Assembly (NCBI GenBank): GCA_900321895.1
Contig: ONYB01000113.1
Span: forward strand, 1-9,153
DNA: 9,153 nt
Reading direction: 5' to 3'
Source of the DNA: an uncultured Brachyspira sp.
GTDB taxonomy: Bacteria > Cyanobacteriota > Vampirovibrionia > Gastranaerophilales > Gastranaerophilaceae
Part shown: positions 1 through 5,739 of the stretch, piece after piece
Numbering within the stretch: the first letter of the stretch is position 1
Layout: the number at the start of each line of letters is the position of its first letter
Translations under genes and position numbers: made by a program
The notes under the pieces: generated by a model
The model's database searches: none
Told to the model about the DNA's origin: nothing
Seen by the model: only the letters and a program-made list of their open reading frames with translations

Positions 1-1214
1 ATTGTCGCAATAATTGAAATTACGGCAGCAGAAACATAGATAATATTCTTTGTGTCGCTTGAGGTAAAAATGTACTTAACAGCGTCTTTTACGAGGATTA
101 CAAGGAAAATCAAGAAGGCGATAAGTGCGAAAATCCCGCTCTCAACCGCTGTTTCAAGAAAGATGTTGTAAGCACTCAAAGCGTCAAACCCTGTTCTCAT
201 ATACAAACCATAGATTTCTCTAAAGTTTTTATTTCCTACGCCAATACCGAGCAACCAGTTGTCCTTGAACATCTGCAAGGAAGATTGGTAAACATTAAAC
301 CTGAAAGAGTTTGAAGAATCTTGTCGCATTGCAAATATTGAAAAGACCCTTGCTCTCAAAGAACTCATTGCAAGCATTGCAGCCGATGCCAAAGCAACAA
401 CTCCGCCAATAAAGGAAAGGTAGATTTTTTTGTAAGTATTCCAGAAAAACTTTGCGGAAATCAAAAATACGCCTGCAAAAATTGCCATACAACCTATGTA
501 TGAGCCTCTGCAACCGGTCAAAAACAGTGCTGCAACCGAGATTAAAAGAACAATGCCGGACACAATCGCCGCCGGAATTTTCTTTAAATACATATACAAT
601 GCCGAAAGCCCGAAAAGTGACGGAATTCCCGCGACAAAATAACCTCCGAGAAGGTTCGGATTAAGCGGTTTCAATGTTCCGTAAACTCTTGTCATGACTT
701 CTTCAGGGTTCAGGTTTGAAACATCCTGCCAAGTGGAAATTTCTTCAACTTGTGCAAAGTTTTGCAAAAACCCGACAATCCCCTCAAAGCCGACACAAAG
801 CCCGATTACCGCCAAAATATAAGGAATTTTGTCCTTGTTGTCCTTCAAAAAATGAACAACTGAAACGTAAAACCCGAGATATGTTACGGTTTTCATAAAT
901 CCCTTAAAGCTCAGTGCGAAAAGGGTCGAGCCTGCAAGGCTTATTATTACAATCATAAAATATATAAGGAGAAAAATTTCAAACAAATTAGGCTCAAACT
1001 TTTCACCTTTTTTAAATATGACTTTTACAATAGTCAAAAACAGTGCAATAAGTGCAATAAACCCTATTCCGTCCGATGACAAAAACGTCGAGGACAAGAA
1101 CACTCCGAGAATTGATAGAAAAATCAGAGTATCAATTTTTTGCAAAAATGTACTGTTTTTGTAAATAAAGTTCAATTTGTTTTGGGTAAAACCAATTATA
1201 TTATTGAATATCAT
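1..1214 (-). CDS. O-antigen ligase/polymerase family membrane protein (Wzy_C, IctB-like), 3' end cut by window edge
   Basis: The gene enters from the left edge, so only the first 404 residues are visible, open throughout with no stop. It is very hydrophobic with many membrane helices, among them about residues 28-44, 47-66, 78-103, 108-122, 131-150, 186-210, 214-233 and 240-256. Family landmarks in order are RVYGT at 176-180 with NPNLLGGY at 185-192, LTGCRGSYIG at 232-241, DSSNSFRFNVY at 299-309, DNWLLGIGVGN at 318-328 and SAYNIFLETAVESG at 347-360. These match the Wzy_C/O-antigen ligase superfamily, in which members join or polymerise undecaprenyl-linked glycans on the periplasmic face. SAYN where most members have a His-Asn pair is, as I recall, typical of the cyanobacterial IctB branch. 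The ATG at 1214 lies inside the end of the DUF4330 gene (14-nt overlap) with no Shine-Dalgarno at a usable distance, so translation is probably coupled. Family confident; donor and acceptor glycans unknown. Confidence 0.88.
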   Translation of the reverse strand, partial: MIFNNIIGFTQNKLNFIYKNSTFLQKIDTLIFLSILGVFLSSTFLSSDGIGFIALIALFLTIVKVIFKKGEKFEPNLFEIFLLIYFMIVIISLAGSTLFALSFKGFMKTVTYLGFYVSVVHFLKDNKDKIPYILAVIGLCVGFEGIVGFLQNFAQVEEISTWQDVSNLNPEEVMTRVYGTLKPLNPNLLGGYFVAGIPSLFGLSALYMYLKKIPAAIVSGIVLLISVAALFLTGCRGSYIGCMAIFAGVFLISAKFFWNTYKKIYLSFIGGVVALASAAMLAMSSLRARVFSIFAMRQDSSNSFRFNVYQSSLQMFKDNWLLGIGVGNKNFREIYGLYMRTGFDALSAYNIFLETAVESGIFALIAFLIFLVILVKDAVKYIFTSSDTKNIIYVSAAVISIIAT

Positions 1215-1767
1215 CAGTAGTGTTTATGTCAGCTCCCATTTGATTTTCTGCTTCATGTGCAAGTTGTATGTTTGAAACAGTTCCGTTGAATTTGTAATCT
1301 TTACCTTCAAGAGTAATCGGCAAACCGATTTTTACCTTGTTTCCACCGACAACGGCACCGTCTTTAGTGATTTTTGCGGTATCCTTAAGAGTTACCGTAA
1401 TATCGTAAAGGTTGTTTGAGGCTGGGTCGTCAACAAGAATAAAACTTTTTTTTGCGTCAACACCTGTACCAATTCTCGGCAAGGCAATTTTTCTTCTGTC
1501 CGATTTTACGCTTGTGATGTCCAAGTCGGAATACGGGACATTTCTTATACTGATAAAAGTTTTGTCACCATTTGCCATAGGTAATTTACTTCCGGTATAT
1601 GTAATCCCTCTGATATAAACATCAAAAGAAATCTGCGAAGTTGCCTCAATTTGTTTATCCGCAGTTTGACGGAAATTTTTAAATGTGACAAATCCGACAA
1701 TCAAAGCAATCACAATACCTAAAGTAATAATCAAATCAACAGATTTTAAATTTTTAAAAATACTCAT
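1201..1767 (-). CDS. DUF4330 family single-pass membrane protein
   Basis: This 188-residue protein has a short cytoplasmic N-terminus, one membrane anchor at about residues 11-29 (a run of I, L, V and G) and an extracytoplasmic domain rich in beta-strand-like segments. The layout and the central pattern (DVYIRGIT, later VKIGLPITLEG and YKFNGTVSNI) match the DUF4330 family, which I know from cyanobacteria and some Firmicutes and which has no established function. The start is clear: AAGGAG lies 5 nt before the ATG. It begins 14 nt after the sugar kinase stop, and its own end overlaps the O-antigen-ligase-like start, so the three are very likely co-transcribed. I infer that it acts as an accessory periplasm-facing factor in glycan export or assembly, because of position alone. 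The sequence shows no enzyme motif. Confidence 0.82.
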   Translation of the reverse strand: MSIFKNLKSVDLIITLGIVIALIVGFVTFKNFRQTADKQIEATSQISFDVYIRGITYTGSKLPMANGDKTFISIRNVPYSDLDITSVKSDRRKIALPRIGTGVDAKKSFILVDDPASNNLYDITVTLKDTAKITKDGAVVGGNKVKIGLPITLEGKDYKFNGTVSNIQLAHEAENQMGADINTTDDIQ

Positions 1768-1781
1768 AACATCTCCTTATC

Positions 1782-2786
1782 TTAGAGCTTTTCCACAGCG
1801 GAAAGAAGCTCATCAATAGTGGTTGTAGCACAGCCGTATTGTCTGACGACAAGACTTGCCGCAACATTACCGATGATAGCCGCATAAACAGCATCCGCAC
1901 CCGCTGCCAAAGCTAGGGTATAAACCGCAGTAACGGTATCTCCGGCACCTGTAACATCAAATACTTCAGATTTGTTGAATACAGGGATTTTTGTATATTT
2001 TTTGTTTGGTTCTGCAACGAACATGCCATCAGAACCGCAAGTAATCAAAATGAATTTTGCATCGGTGTCAAATAACAACTTGTCACCGGCTCTTTGCAAA
2101 GTTTTTTCATCTACAACATCAAATCCTACAGACTTTTGAGTATCAGGCAAATTCGGGGTCATTGATGTGACATTTTTGTAATCCGAAAGATTTTTTTGTG
2201 CGTCAACTACTATTACTTTTCCCAATTTATTTGCCAATTCAGTTGTAGTTTTTATAATTTTTGGAGTCAAAGTTCCGATATGATAATCCGAAAGAATAAC
2301 CGCATCGTAATGAGGCATTACCTTCTCGATATTTCTCAAAACTTTTTCTTCCGTTTTTTCAGAAATCGGAGCATTTGTTTGCCTGTCAATTCTGACTATC
2401 TGCTGCGTAATCGATGTTGAAATTGAGCCTGAAATACGAGTTTTTGTAGTAGTCTTACGAGATTTATCTCTGACCACATATCTGGTATCAATTCCTGCCG
2501 ATTTAAAAGTTTCAATAAGTTGTCCTGCCTGATAATCTTCGCCCATAACCCCGATAACACCAACTTGTTGCCCGTTTAGTGTAGAAACGTTGTGAGCAGC
2601 GTTAGACGCACCACCCAAGATTAATTTTGTATAAGTATGCTGTAGGATGAGGACGGGAGCTTCTCTTGAAATTCTTTCAGCATCTCCGTAGATCATTTCA
2701 TCCATAGCCAAATCGCCGACTACAAGAATTTTCGGCTCTACTAATTTTTTTATATAAGAAACTAATTTTTCTTTATTAATATCCAT
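1782..2786 (-). CDS. RfaE1/HldA-like PfkB-family sugar kinase (probable heptose-7-phosphate kinase)
   Basis: A 334-residue ribokinase/PfkB-fold kinase. Near the N-terminus are ILVVGDLAMDEMIYG (20-34) and RISREAPV (38-45), then LGGASNAAHN (57-66), the sugar-binding end of the fold. Near the C-terminus is DVTGAGDT (277-284) with the anion-hole glycines and presumed catalytic base D283, followed by GNVAASLVVRQYG (306-318). This order and spacing fit RfaE1/HldA, which phosphorylates D-glycero-D-manno-heptose 7-phosphate at C1 for LPS core ADP-heptose. The C-terminal nucleotidyltransferase domain of bifunctional HldE is absent. Two usual HldE motifs differ: SDYHIG (166-171) replaces a DYxKG pattern, and VDAQKN (194-199) replaces DPKG, so the sugar may differ. 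I chose ATG 2786 over an upstream in-frame TTG at 2807, because the latter lies at the predicted transcription start and would add residues not typical of the family. The Shine-Dalgarno is weak. It is first gene of the kinase-DUF4330-ligase operon. Confidence 0.85.
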   Translation of the reverse strand: MDINKEKLVSYIKKLVEPKILVVGDLAMDEMIYGDAERISREAPVLILQHTYTKLILGGASNAAHNVSTLNGQQVGVIGVMGEDYQAGQLIETFKSAGIDTRYVVRDKSRKTTTKTRISGSISTSITQQIVRIDRQTNAPISEKTEEKVLRNIEKVMPHYDAVILSDYHIGTLTPKIIKTTTELANKLGKVIVVDAQKNLSDYKNVTSMTPNLPDTQKSVGFDVVDEKTLQRAGDKLLFDTDAKFILITCGSDGMFVAEPNKKYTKIPVFNKSEVFDVTGAGDTVTAVYTLALAAGADAVYAAIIGNVAASLVVRQYGCATTTIDELLSAVEKL

Positions 2787-2811
2787 AATTATAAATCCGG
2801 TTCTCAATTAC

Positions 2812-2839
2812 ATTATCACAAACATTTTGAAAATCAAAA
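2812..2839 (-). promoter_or_regulatory. Promoter for kinase-DUF4330-ligase operon
   Basis: On the minus strand there is an extended -10, TGT followed by GATAAT (2817-2812). It sits 16 nt after a poor -35-like TTTTGA (2839-2834). Transcription would start near 2805, giving a leader of about 20 nt before ATG 2786. The -35 area also forms a small AT-rich hairpin (TTTTGA, TTT, TCAAAA). It lies in the 57-nt gap between the phosphatase stop and the kinase start. Predicted by eye only. Confidence 0.45.
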
Positions 2840-2843
2840 CTTT

Positions 2844-3584
2844 TTAAAAATGGCGGACAGTCGGGTGGATAAGTTGGTTTGCAATCGTTTCGCACCCTTC
2901 AAACCCACGGTTTTGCATAAGCATTGCGGCTGTTTCATAGTCGTAGTCTACGGCTTTGTGCTCAACAGTAAACGCACCGTCTTTAAAATCAAATACCGCA
3001 TAGTTAGCTTTAGGAACGCCCGTCATCGGTCTGCCGACACTGCCTACATTTACAACGGTTTGTTTTGTCAAAAGCTGATATCCGCAAGGAATATGGGTGT
3101 GACCGCACAAAATCAAATCTGAGATTTCGCCTTCACACATTTCCTGAACTTCGGACAATTTCATATTCGGCAAAATATCCTCGTTCTGGCGTCTTGGCGA
3201 CCCGTGAACCATAAGAATTGAAACTCCGCCCAAAAACAATTCTTTTCGTGGTGGCAAAGTTCTCAAATAATATCTCTGTTCAGGGGTCAAAATATCTCTG
3301 TCATCAATGAGAGCATTTGCCATAACAGGAAATTTTTTAGAAAGTGCATCGTACATTTCTGTCGTACATGTTCCGATCATTTTATCGGTGTTGCCCTGAA
3401 TAATTTCCCATTTGTCGAATGTGTAATCCATAATATAACTTACAACGACATCAGGTTGAGGTCCTGCCATTGCCAAGTCGCCGAGGCATAATATTTTTTC
3501 GCATTTTTCTTTTTCAATATCCTCCAAAACGCTCTCAAGTGCTTGGTAATTTCCGTGAATATCCGATATAACAGCAACTTTCAT
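2844..3584 (-). CDS. YfcE/MJ0936-type metallophosphoesterase
   Basis: A 246-residue calcineurin-like phosphoesterase of the small cytoplasmic YfcE/MJ0936 type (Metallophos_2). All metal-site motifs are present in order: SDIHGN (7-12; D8, H10), CLGDLAMAGP (33-42; D36), QGNTDK (63-68; N65), MVHGSP (125-130; H127) and CGHTHIP (160-166; H162, H164), followed by VNVGSVGRP (178-186). Relatives are Mn/Ni-dependent phosphodiesterases active on model substrates; physiological targets are mostly unknown. The length is normal for the slightly longer branch, and there is no signal peptide. The start at 3584 is fixed by AAAGGAG 9 nt upstream and by the family N-terminus MKVAVISDIHGN. An in-frame extension to 3647 would run back through its promoter into ispG and is not credible. 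It is divergent from ispG, with overlapping promoters. A 57-nt gap with its own promoter separates it from the kinase, so co-transcription with the polysaccharide operon is possible but not required. Confidence 0.9.
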   Translation of the reverse strand: MKVAVISDIHGNYQALESVLEDIEKEKCEKILCLGDLAMAGPQPDVVVSYIMDYTFDKWEIIQGNTDKMIGTCTTEMYDALSKKFPVMANALIDDRDILTPEQRYYLRTLPPRKELFLGGVSILMVHGSPRRQNEDILPNMKLSEVQEMCEGEISDLILCGHTHIPCGYQLLTKQTVVNVGSVGRPMTGVPKANYAVFDFKDGAFTVEHKAVDYDYETAAMLMQNRGFEGCETIANQLIHPTVRHF

Positions 3585-3588
3585 CTTT

Positions 3589-3617
3589 TTGCTCTCCTTT
3601 TTTTTATTTGTGATACC
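3589..3617 (+). promoter_or_regulatory. Promoter of ispG, possibly giving a leaderless mRNA
   Basis: TTGCTC (3589-3594), a 17-nt spacer, then GATACC (3612-3617) preceded by TGT make an extended -10. The predicted start is 3624-3626, and the ispG ATG begins at 3626. No Shine-Dalgarno sequence exists upstream of that ATG. The -10 is far from consensus, so this rests mainly on spacing and the TGn extension. Confidence 0.45.
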
Positions 3618-3620
3618 ATG

Positions 3621-3649
3621 ATTATATGATAAAAAGAAGAATTTCAAAA
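3621..3649 (-). promoter_or_regulatory. Promoter of the metallophosphatase gene
   Basis: On the minus strand there is a perfect TATAAT (3626-3621). It is preceded by TTGAAA (3647-3642, 15-nt spacer) or, read two bases earlier, TTTTGA (3649-3644, 17-nt spacer). The start would be near 3613, giving a leader of about 29 nt that contains the AAAGGAG ribosome site. The -10 overlaps the ispG start codon, and the -35 lies inside the first ispG codons. Confidence 0.6.
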
Positions 3650-4681
3650 GAAATCACAATAGGTGATGTAAAAATAGGAAACGGAAACCCTGTCAGTGTT
3701 CAGTCAATGTGTAACACTGATACAAGAGATATTGAGGCAACTTGCCGTCAAATCAAAGAACTTGAGGCAAAGGGTTGTGAAATCGTAAGACTTGCGGTTT
3801 TGAACAACGAGGCTGCCGATGCGATTAAAGAAATCGTGAAAAAATCGACAGTTCCGCTCGTTGCTGATATTCATTTTGACTACAAACTTGCCATTAAATG
3901 TATAAATAACGGGATTGACGCACTTCGTCTAAACCCCGGTAATATCGGCAAAAGAGAAAATGTTGAGGCTGTCGTAAAACTTGCAAAACAACAGCAAATT
4001 CCGATTAGAATAGGCGTAAACGCAGGTTCTTTGGAGAAAGATTTGCAAAATGAAAACATTCCGCTTTCAGAAAAAATGGTAAAAAGTGCTTTAGGTCATA
4101 TTAAAATTTTAGAAGATTTGGATTTTGATTTAATAAAAGTTTCGCTGAAATCGTCGGATGTAATGACAACGATTGAGGCTTATCGTTCTATTGCAGAAAA
4201 AATTCCGTACCCGCTCCACCTCGGTGTAACAGAAGCAGGAACTTTGCGTGGCGGATTGATTAAGTCCGCAGCAGGGCTCGGAACTCTTCTTGCAGAAGGT
4301 ATAGGCGATACGATAAGAGTTTCTTTGACTGAAAATCCGACAGAAGAAGTTACGGCAGGTTATGATATTTTAAAATGTTTGGGGTTGAGAGAACGTGGAG
4401 TAAACTTCGTTTCATGCCCCACTTGCGGCAGAACTCAAATTGACTTGATTTCACTCGCAAAACGGGTAGAAGAAAGATTTAAAGATTTACCTTATCCGAT
4501 TACAATCGCAACAATGGGCTGTGCCGTAAACGGCCCCGGAGAAGCAAAGCATGCCGATTTTGGTATTGCAGGCGGTGTAAACGAAGGCTTAATCTTCAAA
4601 AAAGGTGAAATCGTCGCAAAAGTTCCGGAAAGCGAATTGCTACAAAAGTTGGAAGAAATTATAAGAAAATCATACAAATAA
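3626..4681 (+). CDS. ispG: (E)-4-hydroxy-3-methylbut-2-enyl-diphosphate synthase
   Basis: IspG (GcpE), 351 residues, catalyses the reductive ring opening of methylerythritol cyclodiphosphate to HMBPP, the penultimate step of the MEP isoprenoid pathway in the cytoplasm. The N-terminal TIM barrel has the family landmarks VQSMCNTDT (24-32), LVADIHFDY (78-86) and LRLNPGNIG (100-108). The C-terminal iron-sulfur domain has CPTCGR (C264, C267) and GCAVNGPGE (C299, E306), the three cysteines and one glutamate that hold the 4Fe-4S cluster. C299 to E306 spacing matches the E. coli C305/E312 pair. The length is that of the compact bacterial form; typical cyanobacterial and plant enzymes are longer. The protein appears complete and functional. 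ATG 3626 gives the normal family N-terminus but has no ribosome site, so initiation may be leaderless. It is divergent from the phosphatase. No other MEP gene is in the window. Confidence 0.97.
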   Translation: MIKRRISKEITIGDVKIGNGNPVSVQSMCNTDTRDIEATCRQIKELEAKGCEIVRLAVLNNEAADAIKEIVKKSTVPLVADIHFDYKLAIKCINNGIDALRLNPGNIGKRENVEAVVKLAKQQQIPIRIGVNAGSLEKDLQNENIPLSEKMVKSALGHIKILEDLDFDLIKVSLKSSDVMTTIEAYRSIAEKIPYPLHLGVTEAGTLRGGLIKSAAGLGTLLAEGIGDTIRVSLTENPTEEVTAGYDILKCLGLRERGVNFVSCPTCGRTQIDLISLAKRVEERFKDLPYPITIATMGCAVNGPGEAKHADFGIAGGVNEGLIFKKGEIVAKVPESELLQKLEEIIRKSYK

Positions 4682-4706
4682 TCCATTTTCATTTTGTGTA
4701 AAGAAT

Positions 4707-4745
4707 TTATAATACTATTGAAACCATGTAAAAAAAGTATTATAA
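4707..4745. repeat. 10-bp perfect inverted repeat around the promoter of the exported-protein operon
   Basis: TTATAATACT (4707-4716) and AGTATTATAA (4736-4745) are exact reverse complements separated by 19 nt. The spacer holds the -35 box and the right arm overlaps the -10 box, which is a classic operator placement. The arms are almost all A/T, so chance is a real possibility. It could also fold as a weak hairpin after ispG, but no T-tract follows, so it is not a convincing terminator. Confidence 0.45.
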
Positions 4746-4746
4746 T
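4718..4746 (+). promoter_or_regulatory. Strong sigma-70-type promoter for the exported-protein operon
   Basis: TTGAAA (4718-4723) and TATAAT (4741-4746) are separated by exactly 17 nt, one mismatch from full consensus. The start would be near 4753, leaving a leader of about 16 nt that holds GAGGTG (4758-4763), 5 nt before ATG 4769. This is the best-looking promoter in the window. Confidence 0.75.
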
Positions 4747-4768
4747 ATTATATAAACGAGGTGAAAAT

Positions 4769-5077
4769 ATGAAAAAAAGTTTATTTTTATTTGGCGTGAT
4801 TGTAATGGCGGCGGCACCTGTACTCGCAGGTGTTGATGTCAAAACTACAACCGAACCTTACTATATCAGAAATCAACACTATTCTGAAGAAGCAAACAGG
4901 CTAATCCAACTTAACAAGGCTTATGCAAACGGCGTTCCAGTGCATCAGAAGAAACAAAAAACTACAAAAGCCGGCGAAGTTGTTGACACCGTGTTCAAAT
5001 ACGTTGATCCGGGTTGGGATGACAACAAGTTCTTTGTAAGAGATATGCCTCAACAACCTGGTTTTAGTGATTTGTAA
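4769..5077 (+). CDS. Small exported protein of unknown family
   Basis: I do not recognise this 102-residue protein. It starts with a textbook signal peptide: MKK, a hydrophobic core to about residue 17, and a VLA cleavage site at 18-20, so the mature form begins GVDVKTTTEP and has about 82 residues. The mature part is polar, with no cysteine and no further membrane segment. It contains EPYYIRN, a helical-looking stretch EEANRLIQLNKAY, a basic KKQKTTKAGE patch and an aromatic/acidic C-terminus with DPGWDDNKFF. The start is well supported by GAGGTG 5 nt upstream and a near-consensus promoter; an in-frame ATG at 4694 lies upstream of that promoter and can be dismissed. It is the first gene of a three-gene unit, and the TPR gene start overlaps its last 11 nt. 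Its role is unknown; co-expression with an exported TPR protein and a glycosidase suggests the cell envelope. Confidence 0.78.
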   Translation: MKKSLFLFGVIVMAAAPVLAGVDVKTTTEPYYIRNQHYSEEANRLIQLNKAYANGVPVHQKKQKTTKAGEVVDTVFKYVDPGWDDNKFFVRDMPQQPGFSDL

Positions 5078-5735
5078 TCGTATAAAATTAACGGTTTTCT
5101 TAACTGTTTTAATATTAATTTTCACCTCTTTTTTAAATCCGTCTTTTTCTATTGAAGGAAGGGGCGGTTTGGACTACGAGGCAAATCGTTTTAACTATTC
5201 TTCATTGGATTTGAACAAACTAAAGACCTCGGGCAACAATTATTTCAATCAGGGAATTAACGCAAGGCGTAAGTTTGAGAGAGAACAGGCTTTTAATAGT
5301 GCTATCGGAGAGTATTCCCTAATGTTGAAGACTGAACCTCGCAATATGTTTGCAATGGTTCAGATTGCAAGGGTTTATGACATGCTCGGGCAAGACAAAC
5401 TTGCGAGCAATTATTTTATTCATGCCACAAATATTGAGCCGAACAACGCTCGAGCAAATTATTTTTACGGAGAATATTATTTCAAGAGGGGCAAACTTCA
5501 AAAGGCATTGAAACATTACCTGATTTCTTATAAAAACGGGAATTCAAACGATTTTAACACTGTTTGCAGACTTGGCATGACTTATGAAAAATTGGCGGAT
5601 TTGAAGAATGCAAAGATTTTTTACCAAAAAGCCGTTAAAATTAATCCGCAAAAAAGAGCTTTATATACAAAAATAAAAAATATTGATAATGCAAATTACG
5701 AAAGTTCGGAGTATTATAAAGATATTAGGGAGTAG
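5067..5735 (+). CDS. Exported tetratricopeptide-repeat (TPR) protein
   Basis: A 222-residue protein with an N-terminal export signal or anchor (hydrophobic 9-28, possible cleavage after FS at 27-28) followed by about four TPR units: roughly 64-93, 94-127, 128-161 and 162-195. Repeat hallmarks are visible, for example ARVYDMLGQDKLASNYF, YFKRGKLQKALKHY and MTYEKLADLKNAKIFYQKAV, each followed by an N-P or N-containing turn. TPRs bind partner proteins; no enzyme motif is present. The start is a GTG at 5067 that overlaps the preceding gene by 11 nt. It is the only start codon in frame before the signal sequence and has no clear Shine-Dalgarno, so translation is probably coupled to the upstream gene. 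The stop lies 4 nt before the glycosidase ATG. I infer a periplasmic scaffold or adaptor for its operon partners. The exact start is the least certain point. Confidence 0.85.
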   Translation: MICNRIKLTVFLTVLILIFTSFLNPSFSIEGRGGLDYEANRFNYSSLDLNKLKTSGNNYFNQGINARRKFEREQAFNSAIGEYSLMLKTEPRNMFAMVQIARVYDMLGQDKLASNYFIHATNIEPNNARANYFYGEYYFKRGKLQKALKHYLISYKNGNSNDFNTVCRLGMTYEKLADLKNAKIFYQKAVKINPQKRALYTKIKNIDNANYESSEYYKDIRE

Positions 5736-5739
5736 ATAA

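Noticed and set aside
2788..2793. TATAAT one base before the kinase ATG on the minus strand
   Set aside because: As a -10 it would start transcription inside the coding region; no matching -35 seen. The upstream GATAAT fits better.
2825..2839. TTTTGA-TTT-TCAAAA hairpin after the phosphatase stop, considered as a terminator
   Set aside because: The stem is only six mostly A/T pairs with no following T-run on the transcribed strand; it overlaps the likely kinase promoter.
2850..3122. 90-codon plus-strand reading frame inside the phosphatase gene
   Set aside because: It is antisense to conserved phosphatase motifs, with no ribosome site or recognisable product.
3618..3629. Tiny upstream ORF (ATG ATT ATA TGA) whose stop overlaps the ispG start as ATGA
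   Set aside because: It has no ribosome site and probably lies upstream of the ispG transcript start, so most likely chance.
3585..3647. In-frame extension of the phosphatase by 21 residues
   Set aside because: It would cross the phosphatase promoter into ispG. The ATG at 3584 has AAAGGAG upstream and gives the normal family N-terminus.
4694..4768. In-frame upstream ATG extending the small exported protein by 25 residues
   Set aside because: It lies upstream of the TTGAAA-17-TATAAT promoter and would bury the signal peptide; the ATG at 4769 has a good ribosome site.
4492..4842. 116-codon minus-strand reading frame across the ispG end and the intergenic promoter
   Set aside because: It is antisense to the conserved iron-sulfur domain of ispG and to the signal peptide of the next gene, with no family resemblance.
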